Source of the DNA: Acidimicrobiaceae bacterium
Lineage (GTDB): Bacteria; Actinomycetota; Acidimicrobiia; Acidimicrobiales; Aldehydirespiratoraceae
NCBI GenBank assembly: GCA_016845585.1
Contig: JAERSO010000047.1
Span: 1-37,459, forward strand
Direction of reading: 5' to 3'
DNA length: 37,459 nt
Positions 25,441 through 33,003 of the stretch are shown here, piece after piece. Each line of letters opens with the position of its first letter. Positions within the stretch are counted from its first letter, which is position 1. Both the position numbers and the translations under genes were made by a program. Under the pieces are notes generated by a model. That model worked only from the letters and a program-made list of their open reading frames with translations. It was not told the DNA's origin and ran no database searches.

Positions 25441-26318
25441 CAGTTGCTCCCCGGTGCGAGCGCAGCGAGTGCGTCATCGTCGGGTCGGCCCTGCCCGTCT
25501 TCGGGATGCAGGGGGTGAATGCACACATGTGATGCGCCGGCATCGGCGTGTTCCTGCAGGCGCGCCTCGATCTGGTCGACGGTGCCCCAAGCGACCACGG
25601 CATCGACCAGGCGGTTGCTCTGCGTCGAGATGTCGTCGTCGGTGAAGCCCATCCGCTTCCATGCATTCGCGTAGCCGGGCGCCCGGCTGTAGAACTTCAG
25701 CACCTTGGCTCCCGTGGCACGGGCCACCTCGGGATCCTCGGTCAGGATGACCTTCTGTTCGACGCACAACTCGGCATCGGGTCCCATGACTTCGCGCGCC
25801 ATGGCGGTGTGCTCCGGCGTCGTGTTGTACGGATGTGCACCTGCCGTCTTCTCGGCCGCGAGCTCGAGCATCTTGGGTCCGAGGGCGGCCAGCACGACCG
25901 GCACCGGCTCAGCGGGCGCGACCGAGGTGTACATCGACCCTTCCATCGCTTCGAGGTACGTGCGGAGGAACGACAGCGGCTTGTCGTATTCGACGCCACG
26001 TACCTTGTTCACGATCGCAGGGCTCGAGACACCCATGCCGAGCGTCATTCGTCCACCGGTGGCCTCGGCAACGGTGTTGGCCCCCATGAGCATCACCCCC
26101 GGATGCCGGTGGTAGATGTTCGCGATGCCCGTGGCCAGGCCAAGGGTGCTCGTGGCCGCGCCGATCAGCGCGAGCTGGGCGAATGGGTCCCGCCCGAAGG
26201 TCTCCCCCACCCACAGCTTCGAATAGCCCAACGCTTCGGTGCGCTGCCCGAAGGTGACCAGTTGCTCACCGGTCAGACCATCGGGCGCGAACCAAACTCC
26301 TCGATCACATGTCGTCAT
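25440..26318 (-). CDS. LLM-class (F420-dependent type) oxidoreductase
   Basis: A 292-residue protein of the luciferase-like monooxygenase superfamily. TIM-barrel marks are L-G-Y-S-K-L-W-V-G-E-T-F-G-R-D-P, G-L-A-T-G-I-A-N-I-Y-H-R-H-P, and G-G-R-M-T-L-G-M-G-V-S-S-P. The group common in actinobacteria uses coenzyme F420, but flavin use cannot be excluded from sequence alone. It leads an operon with two crotonases and may carry out a redox step on an acyl-CoA or lipid intermediate. The start is ATG 26318, with TAACGT eight bases upstream and no Shine-Dalgarno. Confidence 0.88.
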   Translation of the reverse strand: MTTCDRGVWFAPDGLTGEQLVTFGQRTEALGYSKLWVGETFGRDPFAQLALIGAATSTLGLATGIANIYHRHPGVMLMGANTVAEATGGRMTLGMGVSSPAIVNKVRGVEYDKPLSFLRTYLEAMEGSMYTSVAPAEPVPVVLAALGPKMLELAAEKTAGAHPYNTTPEHTAMAREVMGPDAELCVEQKVILTEDPEVARATGAKVLKFYSRAPGYANAWKRMGFTDDDISTQSNRLVDAVVAWGTVDQIEARLQEHADAGASHVCIHPLHPEDGQGRPDDDALAALAPGSN

Positions 26319-26326
26319 GACCGGCG

Positions 26327-26332
26327 ACGTTA
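26327..26332 (-). promoter_or_regulatory. -10 box of the LLM-crotonase operon
   Basis: On the minus strand TAACGT is followed by eight bases and the ATG of the LLM gene. This gives a nearly leaderless start without a ribosome-binding site. Confidence 0.35.
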
Positions 26333-26438
26333 GTGGGACGACTGACCCTCACGTGAACCCAGACGCGCGTGAGTGGGGTTGGGGTTCCCACGAACAATGC
26401 GAGCGGCACGCCGCGTGCGAGAAGGCGAGCCAAGAATT

Positions 26439-27884
26439 CTAGTAGCGGTAGTGATCCGGCTTGTAGGGGCCGTTGACGTTGACACCGAGGTAGTCGGCCT
26501 GGTCCTGGGTCATCTCGGTGAGCTTGACGCCCAGGGACTCCAGGTGGAGTCGGGCGACTTCCTCGTCGAGCTCCTTGGACAGGACCTCGACGCCGAGTTC
26601 CATCGAGTCGGCTTCCGCGTGGAGCTTCATCTGGGCGAGCACCTGGTTGGTGAACGAGCAGCTCATCACGAAACTCGGGTGACCGGTGGCGTTGCCGAGG
26701 TTCAGCAACCGGCCCTCGCTCAACACGATGATCGAATGGCCGTCGGGGAAGACGAACTCGTCGACCTGCGGCTTGATCGTGACCCGCTGTACATCGCTCA
26801 TCTTGAACAGGCCGGCCATGTCGATCTCGTTGTCGAAGTGACCGATGTTGCCGACGATCGCCTGATGCTTCATCTTCTCCATGTGGCCGGCGAGGATGAT
26901 GTCCTTGTTGCCGGTGGTGGTGATGAAGATGTCGGCGATGTCGAGGACGGCTTCGAGGGTGTTGACCTCGTAGCCGCTCATCGCGGCCTGCAGCGCACAG
27001 ATCGGGTCGACCTCGGTGACGATGACGCGGGCACCCTGGCCGCGCAGCGACTCCGCACAGCCCTTGCCGACGTCGCCGAAACCGCAGACGACGGCGACCT
27101 TGCCGCCGATCATGACGTCGGTGGCGCGGTTGATGCCGTCGATGAGGCTGTGGCGACAGCCATACAGGTTGTCGAACTTCGACTTGGTGACGGCGTCGTT
27201 CACATTGATGGCCGGGAACAGCAGGTCGCCGCTCTCCTTCATCTGATACAGGCGGTGCACACCGGTGGTGGTCTCCTCGGAGACGCCACGGATGCCGGGG
27301 GCGATGCGAGTGAAGAAGTCGGCATCGCGGCCCGCGATGTCGCGGAGGCGCTCCATGAAGACACCCTCCTCTTCGGAAGCGTCCTCGTCGGTGGCGGGAA
27401 TGGCGCCGGCCTTCTCGAACTCGAGACCCTTGTGGACGAGCATGGTGGCGTCACCGCCGTCGTCGAGGATCAGGTTCGGGCCACCGCCGTCAGGCCAGTG
27501 GAACAACTGCTCGGTCGCCCACCAGTACTCCTCGAGCGTCTCCCCCTTCCAGGCGTACACCGGCGTGCCGGTCGGGTTCTCCATGGTGCCTTCGGGGCCG
27601 ACTGCGACCGCGGCGGCGGCATGGTCCTGGGTGGAGAAGATGTTGCAGCTGACCCAACGGACGTCGGCGCCGAGCGCCACCAGCGTCTCGATGAGCACGG
27701 CCGTCTGCACGGTCATGTGCAGCGAACCCGCGATGCGGGCGCCGGCCAACGGCTGCTCGTCCAGATACTTGCCGCGCAGGGCCATCAGGCCCGGCATCTC
27801 GTGTTCGGCGAGGCGGATCTCGTTGCGGCCGAAGTCGGCCAGCTCGATGTCGGCGACCTTGAAGTCGCCAGTGATGGTGCCCAT
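26439..27884 (-). CDS. ahcY: Adenosylhomocysteinase
   Basis: A 481-residue enzyme, the typical length. It hydrolyses S-adenosylhomocysteine to adenosine and homocysteine, keeping methylation reactions running. Seen are the N-terminal [15 protein letters not shown], the D-D-G-G-D-A-T segment, [13 protein letters not shown], the NAD motif [11 protein letters not shown], and the C-terminus K-P-D-H-Y-R-Y that completes the neighbouring subunit's NAD site. The start is ATG 27884, with GGGAGG upstream. It lies downstream of manA by about 100 bases. The mannose genes and ahcY are also near each other in Mycobacterium. Confidence 0.97.
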   Translation of the reverse strand: MGTITGDFKVADIELADFGRNEIRLAEHEMPGLMALRGKYLDEQPLAGARIAGSLHMTVQTAVLIETLVALGADVRWVSCNIFSTQDHAAAAVAVGPEGTMENPTGTPVYAWKGETLEEYWWATEQLFHWPDGGGPNLILDDGGDATMLVHKGLEFEKAGAIPATDEDASEEEGVFMERLRDIAGRDADFFTRIAPGIRGVSEETTTGVHRLYQMKESGDLLFPAINVNDAVTKSKFDNLYGCRHSLIDGINRATDVMIGGKVAVVCGFGDVGKGCAESLRGQGARVIVTEVDPICALQAAMSGYEVNTLEAVLDIADIFITTTGNKDIILAGHMEKMKHQAIVGNIGHFDNEIDMAGLFKMSDVQRVTIKPQVDEFVFPDGHSIIVLSEGRLLNLGNATGHPSFVMSCSFTNQVLAQMKLHAEADSMELGVEVLSKELDEEVARLHLESLGVKLTEMTQDQADYLGVNVNGPYKPDHYRY

Positions 27885-27941
27885 GGGGGCCTCCCTGGTT
27901 CTCGGTACGTGTTTGGAAGTCCGGGGCCGGGGTCAACTGAC

Positions 27942-27967
27942 ACCATCTCTGCGCAGCCCGCGAGATG
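27942..27967 (-). terminator. Hairpin between manA and ahcY
   Basis: On the minus strand CATCTC-GCG and CGC-A-GAGATG pair as a 9-bp stem with one bulged A and a GGCTG loop, about 20 bases after the manA stop. It could end the manA transcript or shape the ahcY leader. It does not match the SAH riboswitch consensus by eye. Confidence 0.35.
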
Positions 27968-27984
27968 CAGTGTACGGCGACGTG

Positions 27985-29151
27985 TCAGCCGTCGAGCGCA
28001 CCCACCCCGGCGTGAAACACCGTGCCGAGCCCTGACAACGTCACGCTGCATTCTTCCGCCGACACCCACGCGGCTGCCCCGCGGTCGAGGACGTGGGCGC
28101 CTGCGTGCACGGCGCCACTGGTGCACAGGAGAATCGCCGGGCCCGTGCCGACGCCGATCTCACCATCGACCTCGATGCGCCGCAGGGAGAATTCCGCCAC
28201 CGGCACGTCGTAGGTGGCCGCCCCGTCGATGAGGGGCGGGCGCTGGATCCGCGCCTCGATCGGGGTGGCGTCCACCACCGACAGGAGGGCATCGACATCG
28301 ACATGCTTGGACGTCAGACCGCCACGAAGGACATTGTCGGAATTGGCCATGATCTCCACCCCCATGCCGTGGAGGTACATGTGGAGGTTCCCGGCTCCGA
28401 GGAACAGGGCTTCCCCAGGAGCCAGCGTCACCAGGTTCAACAGGAGCGCGGTGACGACGCCGACGTCGCCGGGGTAGCGCTCTCCGAGCGCGACTGCCAT
28501 GGACCGCTCGGACCGACCGAGATCGGGACCATCGGCCCGACATGCCGCGACCACCTCATCAGCGACGGCAGCCCCGTCCTCCTTCCCGAGCCTGAGGAGA
28601 TGGCGGATCACGGTGTCCAGCCCGACCCGGTTGGGATCGTTTTCGATACTCGTTCGGACCTGAGTCAGGGCGGGCGTGTCGATGGTCTCGAGGATCGCGA
28701 GCGTCGCCCGGGGCTCACGAAACCCGCAGAGGGCCTCGAACTCGGTCAGGGCACAGATGAGTTCGGGCTTGTGGTTCCGGTCACGAAAGGAACGCCCAGG
28801 ATGGTCGAGAGGGATGCCCGCCTCGTTCTCACGATCGAAGCCGGTTTCGGCATCGGTCTTCGACGGGTGCGCCTGCAACGACAGGGGCGCACCGGCAGCG
28901 AGGACCTTCACGAGGAACGGCAGGCCACCGAAACGCGCGACGACATCCGCCCCGAGCGCACGGTCGGGGTCCGCGGCGATCAGGGCATCGAGGGTTTGGC
29001 CGGACGCGCCGACGGCCGATGGCCCGGACGGATGCGCGCCCAGCCACAACTCCGCCCACGGCTCGCCGGTGGCCGGGCGGCCGAGGAAGTCGGGAAGGGC
29101 ATCGACCGAACCCCAGTCATAGTGTCGAATCAGGCCTTCGAGCAGCTGCAT
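27985..29151 (-). CDS. manA: Mannose-6-phosphate isomerase, type I
   Basis: A 388-residue zinc enzyme that interconverts fructose-6-phosphate and mannose-6-phosphate. The zinc site motif is L-Q-A-H-P-S-K and the type I signature G-N-L-H-M-Y-L-H-G-M-G-V-E-I-M-A-N-S-D-N-V-L, followed by R-G-G-L-T-S-K-H-V-D. The N-terminal H-Y-D-W-G-S and W-A-E-L-W-L-G-A-H-P are also family-typical. The start is ATG 29151, with GAAGGA at good spacing. Its position in a mannose operon (mutase, SIS protein, ManA) indicates supply of GDP-mannose or polyprenyl-phosphate mannose for envelope glycans. Confidence 0.95.
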   Translation of the reverse strand: MQLLEGLIRHYDWGSVDALPDFLGRPATGEPWAELWLGAHPSGPSAVGASGQTLDALIAADPDRALGADVVARFGGLPFLVKVLAAGAPLSLQAHPSKTDAETGFDRENEAGIPLDHPGRSFRDRNHKPELICALTEFEALCGFREPRATLAILETIDTPALTQVRTSIENDPNRVGLDTVIRHLLRLGKEDGAAVADEVVAACRADGPDLGRSERSMAVALGERYPGDVGVVTALLLNLVTLAPGEALFLGAGNLHMYLHGMGVEIMANSDNVLRGGLTSKHVDVDALLSVVDATPIEARIQRPPLIDGAATYDVPVAEFSLRRIEVDGEIGVGTGPAILLCTSGAVHAGAHVLDRGAAAWVSAEECSVTLSGLGTVFHAGVGALDG

Positions 29152-29188
29152 TCGTGTCCTTCGCCCAGGGAGAGTCGGAGACCGTCGC

Positions 29189-30136
29189 TCACTCGGCCGA
29201 GCGTCGCCGCAGGAGTGCGGCAGCGACGGAATCCGCCAGCAGCACGAGATCGAGGATCTGGGCCAGCGGGCCATCCCCGGAGGCCGAGAACGAATGGATC
29301 TCGTCGAAGTGTTCGGGCAGGAGTGCAACCCCCTGGTCGAGGCCGTCGGGCTCGAAGTCGTGCCGCAACAGAATCAGGACAGCCCCGTCACGAGTCGAGG
29401 CGGCGAGTCGCGCCCCTGACGCGACGTCGGCCGGGCCGGTCGGAAGGCGGCGGCGCACGGCGGCGACCTCCCCCACACGGTCGAGTTCTTGAACCCACCG
29501 TCGAGCCGCGTGCTTGCCGACCGCGCCGGCGCCGGTGACGATGGCGAGACGGTTGTCGAGCGCCGCCGCCAACGCATCGATCTCGGCGGTCTCGCCCAGT
29601 TGGGCGACCCGTTCGCCCAACTGCTCGGCCGTTTTCGAGATCGCTCCGCTCATCCCCTTCACGAAGCGCAGACGTTCGAGCAGAACGAGGACCGGAACGA
29701 TCGAGACACCGAGGCCCGCAGCCGGCCCCGCGTCCGGGTCGATCGGCACAACCGGCACCGCCCAACTCGCACACGTGTCGGCGAACGTGCCGGGCACCGC
29801 AACGGCGATGAGGCGGGCCCCTGCCGCCCTGGCCTCCTCGACGGCGGCCTTCGGCGCGGTGTTGTCGCCCCCGTCGCAGAGCGCTATGGCAAGGGTGGTC
29901 GACGAGACCCACGCAGGGCAGCGACCTCCCGTGGCGACGATCGGCACGCTGCCGCGCAACTCACAGATGGCAGCGATCACGTCGCCGGCAACTCGGCCCG
30001 CACCGATCCCGAGGATGATCACTTCGGTGACCTCGTCCGCGTCGGGCAACCCCTCGGCATCCGCGGCGGCAACCGCCACGTCGCGAACCTGATCCGGCAG
30101 GTGGCGGACCGAGTCGAGCAGCTCGTCCGGGGTCAT
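29189..30136 (-). CDS. SIS-domain protein, phosphoglucose/phosphomannose isomerase-like
   Basis: A 315-residue protein with two sugar-isomerase (SIS) halves: V-I-I-L-G-I-G-A-G-R-V-A-G-D-V-I-A-A-I, and L-A-I-V-T-G-A-G-A-V-G-K-H-A-A-R-R-W. Position between the phosphomannomutase and ManA genes matches the SIS gene beside manA/manB in mycobacteria. The S-Y-S-G-N-T-E-E-T-type phosphate loop of active bifunctional isomerases reads L-C-D-G-G-D-N-T-A-P-K here, and no clear catalytic R/E pair remains. It may therefore be a binding or regulatory paralogue rather than an enzyme. The start is ATG 30136, one base after the Trm112-like stop. Confidence 0.75.
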   Translation of the reverse strand: MTPDELLDSVRHLPDQVRDVAVAAADAEGLPDADEVTEVIILGIGAGRVAGDVIAAICELRGSVPIVATGGRCPAWVSSTTLAIALCDGGDNTAPKAAVEEARAAGARLIAVAVPGTFADTCASWAVPVVPIDPDAGPAAGLGVSIVPVLVLLERLRFVKGMSGAISKTAEQLGERVAQLGETAEIDALAAALDNRLAIVTGAGAVGKHAARRWVQELDRVGEVAAVRRRLPTGPADVASGARLAASTRDGAVLILLRHDFEPDGLDQGVALLPEHFDEIHSFSASGDGPLAQILDLVLLADSVAAALLRRRSAE

Positions 30137-30137
30137 G

Positions 30138-30374
30138 TCAGCCGCCGAACGTCGGCGTGATCCCCTCGGCCTCAGCCTTCGCGAGTAACCGCTCGTGGTC
30201 GGCGTCGTCGATGTCGGCGGCCTCATCGGGAAGCATCACGGGGATGCCCTCGTGGATCCGGTACTGCTTCTGGAGGCGGGGGTTGTACAGGATCTCGTCG
30301 TCGGCGAAGTACAACAACGCTCCCTTGTCGATCGGACAAGCGAGGATCTCGAGAAGACGGGCGTCGAGGGTCAT
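30138..30374 (-). CDS. Trm112-like small protein
   Basis: A 78-residue protein: L-L-E-I-L-A-C-P-I-D-K-G-A-L-L-Y, then Y-N-P-R-L-Q-K-Q-Y-R-I-H-E-G-I-P-V-M-L-P-D-E-A. This is the Trm112/YcaR family plan. Bacterial members are small partners or chaperones of other enzymes. Usual zinc-ribbon members have two C-x-x-C pairs; here only one cysteine remains (C-P-I-D), so zinc binding is unlikely. The start is ATG 30374, and a TAGAAT box seven bases upstream overlaps the stop codon of the mutase gene. The place between pmm and the SIS gene is the same as in related genomes. Confidence 0.85.
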   Translation of the reverse strand: MTLDARLLEILACPIDKGALLYFADDEILYNPRLQKQYRIHEGIPVMLPDEAADIDDADHERLLAKAEAEGITPTFGG

Positions 30375-30381
30375 GGTGCCG

Positions 30382-30387
30382 ATTCTA
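30382..30387 (-). promoter_or_regulatory. -10 box of the Trm112-like gene inside the mutase stop
   Basis: On the minus strand TAGAAT overlaps the TAG stop of the phosphomannomutase gene and lies seven bases before the ATG of the Trm112-like gene. It suggests an internal leaderless promoter in the operon. Because the stop codon itself supplies T-A-G, chance is more likely here than at the other sites. Confidence 0.3.
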
Positions 30388-31728
30388 CGATCCGAAGTGC
30401 GCCTTCACCTCGGACACCCGCTCGTCGACGTCGTCCGCTGTGGCGGCTTCGAGGTTCAACCGCAGCAACGGCTCGGTGTTGCTGGCCCGGAGATTGAACC
30501 ACCAGTCGCCGAGATCGACCGTCAGTCCGTCCATGAAGTCCTGATCGTGATCGGAGTACGCGGCGGCGACCCGCTCGATCACGACAGCCGCGTCGTCGAC
30601 GGTGGTGTTGATCTCCCCGGATGCCGCGTAGCGATCCAGAGTGGACACGAGATCAGCCAGACCGGCCGGGTGGTTGCCGAGCGCCTCGAGCACCACGAGC
30701 GCGGCGATGAGCCCGCTGTCGGCGCGGTAGTTGTCGCGGAAGTAGTAGTGACCGGAGTGCTCGCCCCCGAAGACTGCGCCCGTCTCGGCCATCACGTTCT
30801 TGATGAAGCTGTGACCCACCCGCGTGCGTACCGCGGTGCCGCCCCCTTCGGCCACGACCTCGGGCACCGTCTTGGAGCAGATCAGGTTGTACAGCACCGT
30901 GGCCCCCGGCTCGTGCTCGAGGATCGAGCGGGCGACCATGGCCGTGGTCAGCGACCCGCTGATCGGGCGCGCCGTCTCGTCGACGAGGAACACACGATCG
31001 GCATCCCCGTCGAAGGCCAACCCGATGTCGGCACCGGTGGCGAGCACCCGCTGCATCAGATCCTTCTGGTTCTCCGGTTGGATCGGGTCGGCCGGATGGT
31101 TCGGGAACGTGCCGTCGAGCTCGGGGTACATGTGGTCGAGCGCGAACGGCAACCCGTCGAAGACGGCCGGCACCACCAGGCCTCCCATTCCGTTGGCGGT
31201 GTCGGCAACGACCTTGAGCGGCTTCAGTCGTTCGACGTCGACGAACGAACGCACATGGGCGACATAGCCCTCGAGGACGTCTTGTTCGCTGCGGCTTCCC
31301 TTGGCCGCGGTCGGCTCGGCACCGGCCATCGCCATCGCCTTGATGTCGCCGAGGCCGGTATCGGTGCCGATCGGGGCCGCGTGGGCGAGACACATCTTGA
31401 TGCCGTTGTACCCGGCCGGATTGTGCGAAGCCGTGAAAACGGCGCCGGGAACTCCGAGGGCGCCGGACGCGTAGTACATCATGTCGGTGGCGCAGAGCCC
31501 GGCGTCGATGACATCGATGCCGTGATCCATCGCACCGTCGCCGAATGCGGCCGCGAACTCCTCACCGTCGGGCCGCATGTCACGGCCCACGACGATGGCC
31601 TCGGCCCCGTGGCTCGCCACGAACCGGGCGAAGGCCCCGCCGATGGCGCGAGCGCCGCCGGCATCGAGCTGATCGGGCACGGTGCCCCGCACGTCGTAGG
31701 CCTTGAAGATCGCGTCGAAGTCGGTCAC
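30385..31728 (-). CDS. manB: Phosphomannomutase/phosphoglucomutase
   Basis: A 447-residue alpha-D-phosphohexomutase. The phosphoserine loop is T-A-S-H-N-P (99-104, S101), the metal loop D-G-D-A-D-R (240-245), the sugar-binding loop G-G-E-H-S-G-H-Y-Y-F, and the phosphate-binding loop R-A-S-N-T-E-P-L-L-R. It converts mannose-6-phosphate to mannose-1-phosphate (and often the glucose forms) for GDP-mannose synthesis. The start is GTG 31728, nine bases after the stop of the GtrA-GT2 gene. The operon continues with the Trm112-like, SIS and ManA genes, so this is the centre of a mannose-activation unit. Confidence 0.94.
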   Translation of the reverse strand: MTDFDAIFKAYDVRGTVPDQLDAGGARAIGGAFARFVASHGAEAIVVGRDMRPDGEEFAAAFGDGAMDHGIDVIDAGLCATDMMYYASGALGVPGAVFTASHNPAGYNGIKMCLAHAAPIGTDTGLGDIKAMAMAGAEPTAAKGSRSEQDVLEGYVAHVRSFVDVERLKPLKVVADTANGMGGLVVPAVFDGLPFALDHMYPELDGTFPNHPADPIQPENQKDLMQRVLATGADIGLAFDGDADRVFLVDETARPISGSLTTAMVARSILEHEPGATVLYNLICSKTVPEVVAEGGGTAVRTRVGHSFIKNVMAETGAVFGGEHSGHYYFRDNYRADSGLIAALVVLEALGNHPAGLADLVSTLDRYAASGEINTTVDDAAVVIERVAAAYSDHDQDFMDGLTVDLGDWWFNLRASNTEPLLRLNLEAATADDVDERVSEVKAHFGS

Positions 31729-31737
31729 GAGAGGAAG

Positions 31738-32973
31738 CTACTTTCCGCCAGGGGGTTGGTCGTCGACAGTACTCGTCGGCAGCGACACGCTCGCCGGGAG
31801 TGCATCGGGCTGCAGCGCCGGGTAGCGGCCCCGGCGACCCGCGGCTCGAACGCGCAGGATGTCGCGGAACACCAGGAGACCGTCGCGGACCGCGCTCACG
31901 GTCGAGGTGTCGCTGTTGACCACAGCGATCGGGACCTCCCGCATCGTGAACCCGTAGCGCTCGACGAGGTGGAGGATCTCGATATCGAACGCGAACCCGT
32001 CGATCGTTCCCGCCCCCAGCACGATCTTGGCGACGTCGCCCCGAAACGCCTTGCACCCGCACTGTGTGTCGCGGTAGTTGCCGAGCAGGAGGATGTTGGT
32101 GGCCATGTTCACCACCCGGCTCCCGAAGGATCGAAGTGCCGACGTGCCGCGCAGGGTCTCGGTCTCTTCATGGTGACGGTTGCCGATGACGACGTCGTAG
32201 CCCGACTCGATGGCGTCGACGAAACTCACCAGCTGGTCGGGCGAGTACGCCAGATCGGCGTCGGTGAATGCAACCGTGCGGCCGTTGGCTGCCGCCACGC
32301 CCGCTCGTACCGCGGCACCCTTTCCCCGGTTGCGGGGCTGCACGATGACCTGGTCGGCGCCGGCTTCGCGTGCGACATGAGCTGTGGCGTCATCGGATCC
32401 GTCGTCGACCACCACGATCTCGAGCTCACCCTCGTCGTGGTAGACGGCGAGATCGCGGCGCACGGTCGCAATGGTTTCGCTGATCCGGCGCTCCTCCTCG
32501 TAGGCCGGAACGACCAACGAGACGCGAACGGATCCGACCGACGGTGGCCGGTCGATCGGGGTCCCCTGCTCTCGTCGGACGTGGCGAAACAGGACCGCTC
32601 GGTGAAAGACCGCTCGCACGGCCGCGGCCACTGCGATGGCCACGACCTTCGCGATCCAGTCGCTTGCCGAGGTCAGGCCCACGAACAAGGCGAAGTCGAC
32701 AGCGCCGGCGATCAACGCCGTGACGAAGAACACCGCTGGTTGGCGGATCCAACGATCGAGATCGTCACCGCGCAGGGTCACACGCGCGTGGAGGAACCGA
32801 GCGACCAACGCCGCGGCGAGCAGGGCGACCAGGTCGGCCAACGCCCGACCGACCGAATCGGTCAAGCCGACCGCCAGCCCCACGTCGATGATCGTGGCGA
32901 GGACCCCGACGGCGACGAATCGCCGCGGATCAGGCCGCGTGGACCCGAATGAGGGATCGAGCGATGTGGTCAC
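31738..32973 (-). CDS. GtrA-GT2 fusion glycosyltransferase (DPM1-like)
   Basis: A 411-residue fusion. Residues about 18-130 form a GtrA-like membrane domain of two matching two-helix halves: F-V-A-V-G-V-L-A-T-I-I-D, and F-F-V-T-A-L-I-A-G-A-V-D. Residues about 150-385 are a GT2 domain like dolichol-phosphate mannose/glucose synthases, with V-S-L-V-V-P-A-Y-E-E, V-V-V-D-D-G-S-D-D and T-D-A-D-L (237-241). The DPM1/ALG5-like arrangement suggests transfer of a sugar to a polyprenyl phosphate, with the GtrA part anchoring or flipping the lipid-linked sugar. Fusions usually carry GtrA at the C-terminus; here it is first. The start is GTG 32973. Mannose as the sugar is inferred from the neighbouring genes. 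Confidence 0.88.
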   Translation of the reverse strand: MTTSLDPSFGSTRPDPRRFVAVGVLATIIDVGLAVGLTDSVGRALADLVALLAAALVARFLHARVTLRGDDLDRWIRQPAVFFVTALIAGAVDFALFVGLTSASDWIAKVVAIAVAAAVRAVFHRAVLFRHVRREQGTPIDRPPSVGSVRVSLVVPAYEEERRISETIATVRRDLAVYHDEGELEIVVVDDGSDDATAHVAREAGADQVIVQPRNRGKGAAVRAGVAAANGRTVAFTDADLAYSPDQLVSFVDAIESGYDVVIGNRHHEETETLRGTSALRSFGSRVVNMATNILLLGNYRDTQCGCKAFRGDVAKIVLGAGTIDGFAFDIEILHLVERYGFTMREVPIAVVNSDTSTVSAVRDGLLVFRDILRVRAAGRRGRYPALQPDALPASVSLPTSTVDDQPPGGK

Positions 32974-33003
32974 GGGACTCGAGGCGTCATCGGTCTCGGA
33001 GCG

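Noticed and set aside
26339..26438. Possible hairpins after ahcY (CTCACG/CGTGAG, GTGGG/CCCAC)
   Set aside because: Stems are 5-6 bp with long loops and no T-run, so a terminator cannot be supported.
27885..27984. SAH riboswitch upstream of ahcY
   Set aside because: The leader has a hairpin but not the conserved GAGGxGCGxUGC-type core; a covariance-model search would be decisive.
30157..32952. Very long open frame on the plus strand opposite the mutase and GT2 genes (similar ones at 15189-17039 and 33277-35658)
   Set aside because: High-GC antisense shadows: composition is rich in R, H, D, G and V, with no domain motifs, while the opposite strand carries clear families.
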